Shown here: positions 25,630 through 32,787 of the stretch, piece after piece
Numbering within the stretch: position 1 is the stretch's first letter
Layout of the letters: every line of letters begins with the position of its first letter
Source: Streptomyces chumphonensis
GTDB lineage: Bacteria; Actinomycetota; Actinomycetes; Streptomycetales; Streptomycetaceae
Direction of reading: 5' to 3'
Assembly (NCBI RefSeq): GCF_014779715.1
Contig: NZ_JACXYU010000005.1
Location: 62,001 to 126,000 of the forward strand
Length of the DNA stretch: 64,000 bases
The notes under the pieces: model-generated
The model's database searches: none
Told to the model about the DNA's origin: nothing
What the model saw: the letters and a program-made list of their open reading frames with translations, nothing else
Position numbers and translations under genes: made by a program

Positions 25630-28398
25630 CTACCGAACAGCCTCATCGTCGCTGTCTGGGACTCCCAAGCCAAGATCAGTCAGCGCCTCAGTAGCCCATG
25701 CGCGGGCTAAGCCGTCGAGGGTGGCGTCGCTAGTGAGGGAGATTAAGTGGTGGACACCCATATCCCGGTACTCGTCCATTCCGGCCAGAGCCTCAGCTGC
25801 CCCCTCGCGAGTCAGACCCCCAACGGTGGTGTCGGCTGCTAGTTGTGCGTAGGTCTGAGCCGCTAGATCCCGATACCCCTCCATCCCAGCCAGGGCTTCG
25901 GCCGCCAACCTGCGAGTGGAGCCGTCGTGGGTGGTGTCGGCTGCTAGTTGTGCGTAGGTCTGAGCCGCTAGATCCCGATACCCCTCCATACCAGCCAAGA
26001 CCTCGTTGGCACAGGTGCGAGCGAAACCGTCGAGGGTGGTGTCTCGGGTGAGGCATACCAAGTGATCGGCACCCGGAATTTGGTACTCGTCCATTTCTGC
26101 CAGGGTCTCAGCGGCCTTCACTCGACTGGTGCCGTGGAGGGTGGTGTCGGCTGCTAGTTGTGCGTAGGTCTGAGCCGCTAGATCCCGATAGCCCTCCATC
26201 GCAGTCAGAACTTCAGCAGAGTTCCACCGGTCAATCACGTGGAGGGTGGTGTCGGCTGCTAGTTGTGCGTAGGTCTGAGCCGCTAGATCCCGGTGCCCCT
26301 CCATACCAGCCAGGGCCTCGGCCGCCCGCATGCGCTCGAAGCCGTGGAGGGCGGTGTCGTCGGCGAGGGCGGTCAGCCGGTCGACGCCTGCATCCCGGTA
26401 ACCTTCCACCCCGGCCAGTCCCTGGGCTGCCTGCACGCGGGTGAAGCCGTCCAGGGCTTCGTTCCGAGCGAAGCAAGTGAGTCGGCTTGCGGTGGGCTTG
26501 GTGGGGAGGCGGGTCTTGAAGTCCACCTGTTCGACGAGGAAGGCGCAAGTGCTGCTTCCTCCCTGGCTGGTGAGAGCTTCGATTCTGCTGGTGGTCTCGT
26601 CTGCTATCCCGCCGGGGGAGGAGAGGAGAGCGTCAAGGAGGAAGCCCAGGTAAGAGGGTTCGGGATTTGGAACCCGAGGCTGCCGTCCGGGTGGGAACAA
26701 CTGATCGAGGAGTCGTGTGCACGCCTGTTCGTCGCGCGTGGTGTGGCGTGCTGCGTGGTATTCGAGGAAGGTCTGGTGGCGGAAGTGAAAGTCGTCTTCG
26801 TGCTCGGTCAGGAGTCCAGTGGGCCGCAGGAGGTCGCCGATGAAGGCATGCCAGAGACGTTCCTTGAGGCGTGGTGGACGGATGACGTGTAGGTGTGAGG
26901 TGAGGATCTCAGTGGCGGGGGCAGTGTTGCCGTTGATTCTTGTGTGAGCCAGGTAGTCGATGAGCTCTGGCAGGTTCTCGCGTACCTGTCTGGCGGCCTG
27001 TTCGGCCGCCAGATTGTCCCGGGGAATCTGGTGGCGGTTCTTGAGATGGCGGATGGCCTCGTCGTGGGTGGTCTTGATGTCCTTGTGCGTGTTCAGGTCG
27101 TAGAGGAGCTCGATGCATTCCTGGTACACGCCGCTGCGACCGTTGGGCAGGGGGCGGCCCGGGTCGGCTTTGTAGAGCCTGCACAGCAGGAAGGCGATCA
27201 GAGGGGTGCGGGCCAGGACGTCCAAGCCGGTGCGTGCCAGTCCGGCCATGAATGTCTGGGCGTGCCGGGCGGGATCGTCCAGGTCTTGGAGCCAGTTTGT
27301 GGCGTAGGTCCGCAGGTCCTGGGGGGAGAAGAGCTGGAGCTCGAAGCGGGGTACGTGCGAACCCAGGTCGTGGAGTTCCCGCGTGGGCAGGGGCCGGGTG
27401 GCCACCACGAATCGGTACAGCGCGGGCTGTGCCGCGGCAGTCTGGGTGAGTAGCTGCAGCATAGTGCGGCGGGTGTCCGCCTCGGGGATCTCGTCGAGGC
27501 CGTCGATCAGGACCAGCCAGGGTGTCCTGTGGCGCGGGGGGTGGCGGAAGAGGTCGGCTGTGAGTTCTTCCAGCAGCCCGCGGCGTGTGAGTTCACCGGT
27601 CGTGGCTTTGGCCAGGGCGGCAGGGAGCGGGGCTGCGCGAGCGAGGGCGGTGGCATTCACCAGGACCGGCACGGCCGCATCGACCTCCCCGTCCAGCCAC
27701 CGGCCAGCGGATGCCGCCCGGTAAGTGCGCAGAAGAGTGGACTTCCCGCTGCCTGCCGGTGCCAAGAGCACGGTGATGCTGCTGCCGGTGAGAAAGACTT
27801 CCTCGGCGTGCTGGGCGCGGCCGACTGCGCTGCGCGCCGGGGTGGCGCTGCTGGGGCCGGGGCCGTCATGTTCGTCGGTCTGGGGGGTTGCCTGCTGGCG
27901 TACGTAGACATCGGTCAGGTCGGGCAGGTGCGTATCGCCCCAGAGGTCCGGGTACGGGTGTGCTCCGGCGGTCTTGTGTACCGCTGCCAGGTACGCCTTC
28001 ACCGCGGCCCTGCTCCAGTCGGGTGCGGCGCCGACGGATTGAGCAGCCCTGGCCTGTTCCCACCGCGTCTTCCACAGTTCCTTCGTGTTGGTCCACCGTG
28101 CTGCCGCCGTGGCGCGGGCCGGTCCGGTGAGGGTGTCGGGCCGGGGCTGCCCGGACCACTCCAGGAGCACCTCGACCAGTGCCCACAGGACGTTGAAGTC
28201 CTGGGCCGGGGTGCCTTTTTCGAACCAGCCGCCGACGGTGGTGGGCGACAGCTGGGGAAGCTGGTCTTCTTGGAGCCGCCGGTTGGTCTCGGCGATGGCG
28301 TCCGTGCGGTTCCGGCCCCGGAGCGCGGCGCCCTCCAATCTGCGCAGTTCCGAGCGCAGGACTTGTCGTTCGGGACTCGGGTCCGTCTTCTTGCTCAC
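25630..28398 (-). CDS. NACHT-domain STAND NTPase with 35-residue C-terminal repeats
   Basis: This 922-residue protein has a helix-turn-helix-like N-terminus (about residues 10-75), then a linker. The NACHT NTPase follows, with Walker A APAGSGKST at 214-222, Walker B VLIDGLDEIP at 296-305 and the VVATRP sensor near 331. A helical region follows, and eight 35-residue helical repeats occupy 640-922. This is the architecture of bacterial NLR-like sensors, several of which defend against phage. No nuclease or TIR effector domain is evident. I chose the GTG at 28398, which has a GGGGGAGAG site. A TTA codon lies at codon 885. The gene is cargo of the transposon and is divergent from a small membrane protein gene. 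Confidence 0.85.
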   Translation of the reverse strand: MSKKTDPSPERQVLRSELRRLEGAALRGRNRTDAIAETNRRLQEDQLPQLSPTTVGGWFEKGTPAQDFNVLWALVEVLLEWSGQPRPDTLTGPARATAAARWTNTKELWKTRWEQARAAQSVGAAPDWSRAAVKAYLAAVHKTAGAHPYPDLWGDTHLPDLTDVYVRQQATPQTDEHDGPGPSSATPARSAVGRAQHAEEVFLTGSSITVLLAPAGSGKSTLLRTYRAASAGRWLDGEVDAAVPVLVNATALARAAPLPAALAKATTGELTRRGLLEELTADLFRHPPRHRTPWLVLIDGLDEIPEADTRRTMLQLLTQTAAAQPALYRFVVATRPLPTRELHDLGSHVPRFELQLFSPQDLRTYATNWLQDLDDPARHAQTFMAGLARTGLDVLARTPLIAFLLCRLYKADPGRPLPNGRSGVYQECIELLYDLNTHKDIKTTHDEAIRHLKNRHQIPRDNLAAEQAARQVRENLPELIDYLAHTRINGNTAPATEILTSHLHVIRPPRLKERLWHAFIGDLLRPTGLLTEHEDDFHFRHQTFLEYHAARHTTRDEQACTRLLDQLFPPGRQPRVPNPEPSYLGFLLDALLSSPGGIADETTSRIEALTSQGGSSTCAFLVEQVDFKTRLPTKPTASRLTCFARNEALDGFTRVQAAQGLAGVEGYRDAGVDRLTALADDTALHGFERMRAAEALAGMEGHRDLAAQTYAQLAADTTLHVIDRWNSAEVLTAMEGYRDLAAQTYAQLAADTTLHGTSRVKAAETLAEMDEYQIPGADHLVCLTRDTTLDGFARTCANEVLAGMEGYRDLAAQTYAQLAADTTHDGSTRRLAAEALAGMEGYRDLAAQTYAQLAADTTVGGLTREGAAEALAGMDEYRDMGVHHLISLTSDATLDGLARAWATEALTDLGLGVPDSDDEAVR
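25633..26481 (-). repeat. Eight 105-bp repeats in the NACHT gene
   Basis: Units of 35 codons follow the pattern TTLxGxxRxxAAEALAGMEGYRDLAAQTYAQLAAD. A block of 47 bases is identical, including synonymous positions, in four copies starting at 25826, 25931, 26141 and 26246; the rest of each unit varies. This points to recent duplication or gene conversion within the sensor domain. Confidence 0.88.
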
Positions 28399-28417
28399 CG
28401 CGCACTCTCCCCCGTCC

Positions 28418-28442
28418 TGCGGATTCGTCGGATCCATCCGCA
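28418..28442. promoter_or_regulatory. Inverted repeat upstream of the NACHT gene
   Basis: TGCGGAT (28418-28424) and ATCCGCA (28436-28442) form a perfect 7-bp dyad with an 11-base spacer, 20 bases before the NACHT start. It could be an operator shared by the divergent pair, perhaps bound by the NACHT protein's own N-terminal HTH-like domain; that is inference. Confidence 0.4.
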
Positions 28443-28581
28443 AACCGGCCCGGCACCTGTATCAACTGGGCTTTTGATGCTGGTATCCGTCCCGTCCGGC
28501 AAGGCTTCACCGCTCCCGGCGGGTCGGCTGTGATGTCCCTCGCGCGGCCCGACCGGTGGTTGCGCGGACGGAGGGGATGCC

Positions 28582-28758
28582 ATGAATGCCAGTGCCTGGG
28601 CCCTGTTGGTGCCGGTGGGCATCACGCTGGTCGCGGCCGTCGCGACCGTACTGGTCGTCATCGTCGCGATGAAGGACACCGCCTCGGGTGACCGCGCCAC
28701 GGTACTGAAGGCCGTGGCCGAGGTGATCCGTGCCGTACGCGGCAGCCGCCGCACATGA
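28582..28758 (+). CDS. Small single-pass membrane protein beside the NACHT gene
   Basis: This 58-residue protein starts MNASAWALLVPVGITLVAA and has one long hydrophobic helix (about residues 6-30). A short basic, helical tail follows (RATVLKAVAEVIRAVRGSRR). A GGAGGG site lies at good spacing before the ATG. It is divergent from the NACHT gene with 183 bases between the starts, and lies inside the transposon. No family is recognised. Size, topology and position would suit a membrane partner, effector or inhibitor of the NACHT protein; this is inference. Confidence 0.65.
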   Translation: MNASAWALLVPVGITLVAAVATVLVVIVAMKDTASGDRATVLKAVAEVIRAVRGSRRT

Positions 28759-28789
28759 CGGCCTGCCGCAGGCCTCCGCGCTTTTCGCG

Positions 28790-31315
28790 TCACCGGGCCT
28801 CCCTCCCGGGTGCGTCGCTGCCGAGGGCCAGCCGGGTGCCCAGGTCGAGGCGGACCTCTCCGTAGGGGCGCACGTGGTTCCAGAACAGCGGGGTCAGGCC
28901 GCGCCGGTCGGCCGGGCCGAGCAGGTCGGCCCAGACGGGTTCGGCGAGGACCGCTTGAAGCATCAGGGTGTTGACGTACGCCAGGGACGCCTGGAGGATC
29001 CGCAGGCACAGCGCGACCATCTCCACCTCCTCACGCCGGTTGGAGGAGATCTCCCCGCCCTTGCCGTAGTTGATGCCCTCGACCATCGCCGCGACATCCG
29101 AGGCGGAGGCCCGCAGTGTCTGGGAGTGCACCACTACCGACCCCCGCTCGACGTGCCAGTACACCAGGATGCCCCGGCCGCCGTAGCGGGAGTGCCACTC
29201 GGTGAACAGATTCTGGTCCCACGAACGAAAATGCGTAGAGTCCGAGGCCACCGCCGTCGACCCCGCGCCCCAAAGCCCCGCATCCCGGGCGGCGAAGGTG
29301 GCATTGGCGATCTCGACGGCGATCTGCCGGGCCGCCTCCGGGATCAGATAGCGGCGGCGAACGTAGCAGATCTCCTCCTCGGTGTGGCCGTGCGCCTCGC
29401 CGGCCACCGACCGGATCCCCGTGTTGGTCCCGTAGGCGTAGATCGCGAGCATCAGGCGTTCGGCCAGCACCTCGGCCGCCAGGTGCCCGCTGCCGACCAC
29501 CGAGGCGACCGCCTTGAGACAACCGGTACGCAGCACCGCTTCCTTGAGCATGTCGATCAGCGGCACCGCGTTCCAGCGGCGACTCACCTCGTTCTTGACC
29601 CGCCGCAGGTTGCGCGGCTCCTCCGGCGCCTCCGGCGCACTGAACCTGATCGCCCCGGCCTTGCGCTCCTTGATCTCCACCCAGTCCAGTTCCGGCAGAG
29701 CCTCATCGAGGCCAGTCAGCGCCTGCTCCATCTCCTGGCGCAGGGACGTAATGAACACCTCCGCATCCAGCAGCTTGCCCAGCTCGCCGTAGTGCTCGCT
29801 CCGGCGGGCCTCGAAGTGCGCCGGCAGGTCCTCGTCCGGGTTGCGCCACCGCCCGGCGCCGACCACCCACACCTCCTTGTACCGCAACTGCTCACGCAGC
29901 GCCTGGAAAGTGGCCACCTCATAAACCATGCGCACGATCCGGCGCCGGCCACGCTTGTCCGCCCGGCGCACCAGCTCCGCCCACTGCCCGCGGGTGCCAC
30001 GGTGCTCCGGCGCGCTCTCCCCGAGCGGGTAGTAGGTGGTATTGCCCGCCTTCGCGTACCGCTGGACGAGGTCCAAGGCGTCGATGACCGGACGGTGTGC
30101 GGAGTTGTTGGAACGGAACTCCAGCACGCTCCGCAGCTCGATCAGGCCCTTGCGGTAGTGGTTGGTATAGGACGCCTTCAGCGTGGTCTGCACCGTCCGC
30201 CGGTACACCGGCCCCTTCGTCTTGTACTCGTGCACCAGCTCCCGCAGCGTCTGCTCGCCGCCCCGCACAGCGGGGAAGACCACCTCGCGCACCTCGCCGC
30301 CCGGTACGGCCAGCGACGCCTCGGCGATGGCAAACAGAATGTTCTCCTTGCCGGACACCCGCTTGAAGGCGTTGATCAGCTCGTTCGTCACCCTCTGCTC
30401 GGCACGGGCACCGATCCGGTGCACCGTGGCTATCAGAAGATCCACCAGCGAGTCGGTGACCTCGCGCTCCCGCTCCACCAGCAGCGCGGACAGAAGGGTC
30501 ACAGCCGCCTCATCCGAGCGGCGGCGCAGGTGAGACGGCGATTCGACGGCCGCCCGCTGCCACCAGGAGAGCAGCACTTTCGGCGCCACGTCGGCGAACA
30601 GCGACGGAGGCAGGCCGATCGCCCGGATCGCGGTCAGCTTGCGGATCGCCCGCAGCATCGACTCCAGACTGACGTTGCCCGGCATCGCCCTCACCAGAGC
30701 CAGTACAGACTCGCTGTCCTCTGCCCCGGCGCCGTCCTGGTCCTCCTCGGCATCGTCAGCGGTGGCGACCAGGGCGAGGACCCGGGCGCGCGTCTGCGCC
30801 GTCAGCCGGGCCGTGATACGTGCGAACCAGGTCTCCTCCGCGGTGTGCAGAGCCGAACGAACCATGCGAGTGATCCGGTCCGACGCCGGCGACTCGATGA
30901 ACTCCTCACGGCAGTGCTTCAGCAGCTCCTCACGCACCCGCTCGGCATTCCGCTCCGCGTGTGCCACGTTGCCCGCCAGCCAGGCCGTCAGCTTCTCCGC
31001 GTCCTGCACCGAGCACACCCGAAACCCAAGGTGCTCACGTATCTCGGCACGGTGGTACTCAAACGTGCTGCCGGTCCACGAGTAAGAGTCGAACTCCGCA
31101 GCCAGCACCTTCATCTGCCCGGAGACGAAGGCGACCACCTCATCCGGGAACTCCGCCCGGCCCCGGGGAAAGCGTCCGTGCCGTGTGTAGTGCTTCAACA
31201 GCAGCGCAAAACTTAATCGCGTGGCGCCGCGCTTCCCCGCGACAAGCTCCAACTCCTCATCGAGCACCGTCCAGTGCTCGACCAGCTCGTCCATCCCCAC
31301 CGGCTGCCAGCCCAT
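28790..31315 (-). CDS. Tn3-family transposase, probably with an internal deletion
   Basis: This 841-residue protein is shorter than the usual roughly 960-1,000. The N-terminal DNA-binding region and the central part are normal, and the first catalytic Asp is in VASDSTHFRSWDQN. After SASDVAAMVEG the sequence jumps directly to INYGKGGEISSNRREE, which in complete relatives lies some 150 residues later. The skipped part carries the second Asp (VDSHGQ-type motif) and probably the catalytic Glu. The C-terminus (YVNTLMLQAVLAEP to the end) is intact. The frame is kept, so a protein is made but should be catalytically dead. Codon 34 is TTA (31216-31214). Confidence 0.88.
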   Translation of the reverse strand: MGWQPVGMDELVEHWTVLDEELELVAGKRGATRLSFALLLKHYTRHGRFPRGRAEFPDEVVAFVSGQMKVLAAEFDSYSWTGSTFEYHRAEIREHLGFRVCSVQDAEKLTAWLAGNVAHAERNAERVREELLKHCREEFIESPASDRITRMVRSALHTAEETWFARITARLTAQTRARVLALVATADDAEEDQDGAGAEDSESVLALVRAMPGNVSLESMLRAIRKLTAIRAIGLPPSLFADVAPKVLLSWWQRAAVESPSHLRRRSDEAAVTLLSALLVEREREVTDSLVDLLIATVHRIGARAEQRVTNELINAFKRVSGKENILFAIAEASLAVPGGEVREVVFPAVRGGEQTLRELVHEYKTKGPVYRRTVQTTLKASYTNHYRKGLIELRSVLEFRSNNSAHRPVIDALDLVQRYAKAGNTTYYPLGESAPEHRGTRGQWAELVRRADKRGRRRIVRMVYEVATFQALREQLRYKEVWVVGAGRWRNPDEDLPAHFEARRSEHYGELGKLLDAEVFITSLRQEMEQALTGLDEALPELDWVEIKERKAGAIRFSAPEAPEEPRNLRRVKNEVSRRWNAVPLIDMLKEAVLRTGCLKAVASVVGSGHLAAEVLAERLMLAIYAYGTNTGIRSVAGEAHGHTEEEICYVRRRYLIPEAARQIAVEIANATFAARDAGLWGAGSTAVASDSTHFRSWDQNLFTEWHSRYGGRGILVYWHVERGSVVVHSQTLRASASDVAAMVEGINYGKGGEISSNRREEVEMVALCLRILQASLAYVNTLMLQAVLAEPVWADLLGPADRRGLTPLFWNHVRPYGEVRLDLGTRLALGSDAPGREAR

Positions 31316-31373
31316 GGCCGCACATCATGCCGGAGAACCCCTGATCGGAACGGCCGATCCATCAAAGATCCAC

Positions 31374-31412
31374 GCCGATTGGGTCTCATAACACGGCCGT
31401 TAATGGCACCCG
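31374..31412. repeat. Right terminal inverted repeat of the transposon
   Basis: Read inward on the minus strand, it starts CGGGTGCCATTAACGG, identical to the left end for 16 bases and matching 33 of 39 overall. GGCTC follows at 31413-31417. Confidence 0.85.
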
Positions 31413-31417
31413 GGCTC
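31413..31417. repeat. Right copy of the target-site duplication (GGCTC)
   Basis: This is a direct copy of the five bases at 23182-23186. Removing the element and one copy restores a continuous intergenic sequence. Confidence 0.8.
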
Positions 31418-31595
31418 ACGTGACGCAGGGAAACGTTTCAGCCAGTCGTTGATGCAGCCCTGACAAAAACTCACTCCGGTGGCAGGCTGCCTTACGTCCG
31501 GTAACCGCACAACTCGTCTGCCCGGACGGCCACTCCGGCCGACCCGGTCACCACCGCCCGCGCGCACCCGCGCGGCCGCCGCAGAAGGAGTCAGC

Positions 31596-32645
31596 GTGAG
31601 ACGCACCCCCCGATCCCTGCTGGGCACGCTCATCGCCGTGGGCGCCCTGGTCACCGGCGGCGTGCTGGCCGCACCGGCCGGCGCCGTGGACGCCCCGGAC
31701 GTCGACGCCCCCGACGTCGACGCACCACCCGCCGTGCGGACGGCGGCCCAGTCGCCCACGGCGCAGGAGGAGGTGCGCGCCCACTGGACCGCCGAGCGGA
31801 TGCGGGCGGCGGTGCCGCTGGAGGAACTGGCCGCCCCCGGCCCCCGGACGGCGGCGCCCGGGGGTCCGCGCACCGGCACGGCGGCGTCCCGCCTGCCGGA
31901 CGGCCCGGCCCACACCGTCGAGCCGCTGGCCCCCACCTCCACCTCGGACGTGGGCGCCCGGGCGTTCCCCGAGGGCGGCGGTCCGTGGACCGGCGGCGGG
32001 GAGATCACCACCACCGCGGGGCGGGTGTTCTTCACCTACCAGGGCCGCGGCGCCTCCTGCTCCGGCAACGCCGTCAACAGCGCCAACGGCAGCACGGTCC
32101 TCACCGCCGGACACTGCGTGAAGATGGACGGCGCCTGGCACACCGACTGGGTCTTCGTGCCCGCCTACCGCGACGGCCAGGCCCCCTACGGACGCTGGGC
32201 GGCCGAGGCCACCCTCGCCACCCCGCAGTGGACGGCGAGCGAGGACATCAACTACGACGTCGGCGCCGCCGTCGTCGGCCCACTCGACGGGCAGCGGCTG
32301 ACGGAGGTCGTCGGCGGTCAGGGCCTGGCCTTCAACGGCGGCTACCACCGGGACATGTACGCGTTCGGCTTCCCGGCCGCCGACCCCTACGACGGGGAGA
32401 GCTTCATCTACTGCAGCGGGCGGAGCTTCCGCGACTTCCTGCTCTCCCGCGACCACGGCCTGCGCTGCGACATGACCGGCGGCTCCAGCGGCGGACCCTG
32501 GCTGACGGACTTCGACGAGTCGAGCGGCACCGGGCTCCAGACGTCCGTCAACAGCTTCGGCTACGTCTTCTGGCCGGGGAACATGTTCGGACCGTACTTC
32601 GGCGACGACGCCCGCGCCCTCTACGACGAGGCGCAGTCCCGCTGA
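31596..32645 (+). CDS. Secreted trypsin/V8-like serine protease
   Basis: This 349-residue exported S1 protease starts VRRTPRSLLGTLIAVGALVTGGVLAAPAGA, a clear Sec signal. A pro-region of about 100 residues follows. The catalytic triad is visible: His in LTAGHCV, Asp in DINYDVGAAVV and Ser in TGGSSGGPW. The glutamyl-endopeptidase-like family fits best. I chose the GTG at 31596 because AAGGAG precedes it; the frame is open further upstream. Its upstream region now adjoins the right end of the transposon. Confidence 0.9.
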   Translation: MRRTPRSLLGTLIAVGALVTGGVLAAPAGAVDAPDVDAPDVDAPPAVRTAAQSPTAQEEVRAHWTAERMRAAVPLEELAAPGPRTAAPGGPRTGTAASRLPDGPAHTVEPLAPTSTSDVGARAFPEGGGPWTGGGEITTTAGRVFFTYQGRGASCSGNAVNSANGSTVLTAGHCVKMDGAWHTDWVFVPAYRDGQAPYGRWAAEATLATPQWTASEDINYDVGAAVVGPLDGQRLTEVVGGQGLAFNGGYHRDMYAFGFPAADPYDGESFIYCSGRSFRDFLLSRDHGLRCDMTGGSSGGPWLTDFDESSGTGLQTSVNSFGYVFWPGNMFGPYFGDDARALYDEAQSR

Positions 32646-32787
32646 CCGGCGGTCACCGCCCCGCCTGACCGCCCGGCCCGACTGCCCCGTCCGACCGAGG
32701 GCCCCGCTCCCCGCCACGGCTCGGTGTCCGCGCCGGTCGTCCGCATAGGATGGCCCGCCACTGACCGTACGAGGAGCGGGGGGCCAC

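Larger units (their letters stand above)
23187..31412. mobile_element. Tn3-family transposon carrying a NACHT NTPase gene
   Basis: This 8,226-bp element has near-identical ends: both start CGGGTGCCATTAACGG and stay related for about 39 bases (33 of 39 match). It is bounded by GGCTC duplications and holds a serine resolvase, a Tn3 transposase with a probable internal deletion, an inserted IS1380-like element, a NACHT gene and a small membrane protein gene. The target was the intergenic space between the XRE regulator and the serine protease gene. The intact duplication and ends suggest a fairly recent insertion, perhaps with transposase supplied in trans. Confidence 0.9.

Noticed and set aside
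26909..27184. Short minus-strand ORF within the NACHT gene
   Set aside because: It is an out-of-frame reading of the NACHT helical region with no start signal.
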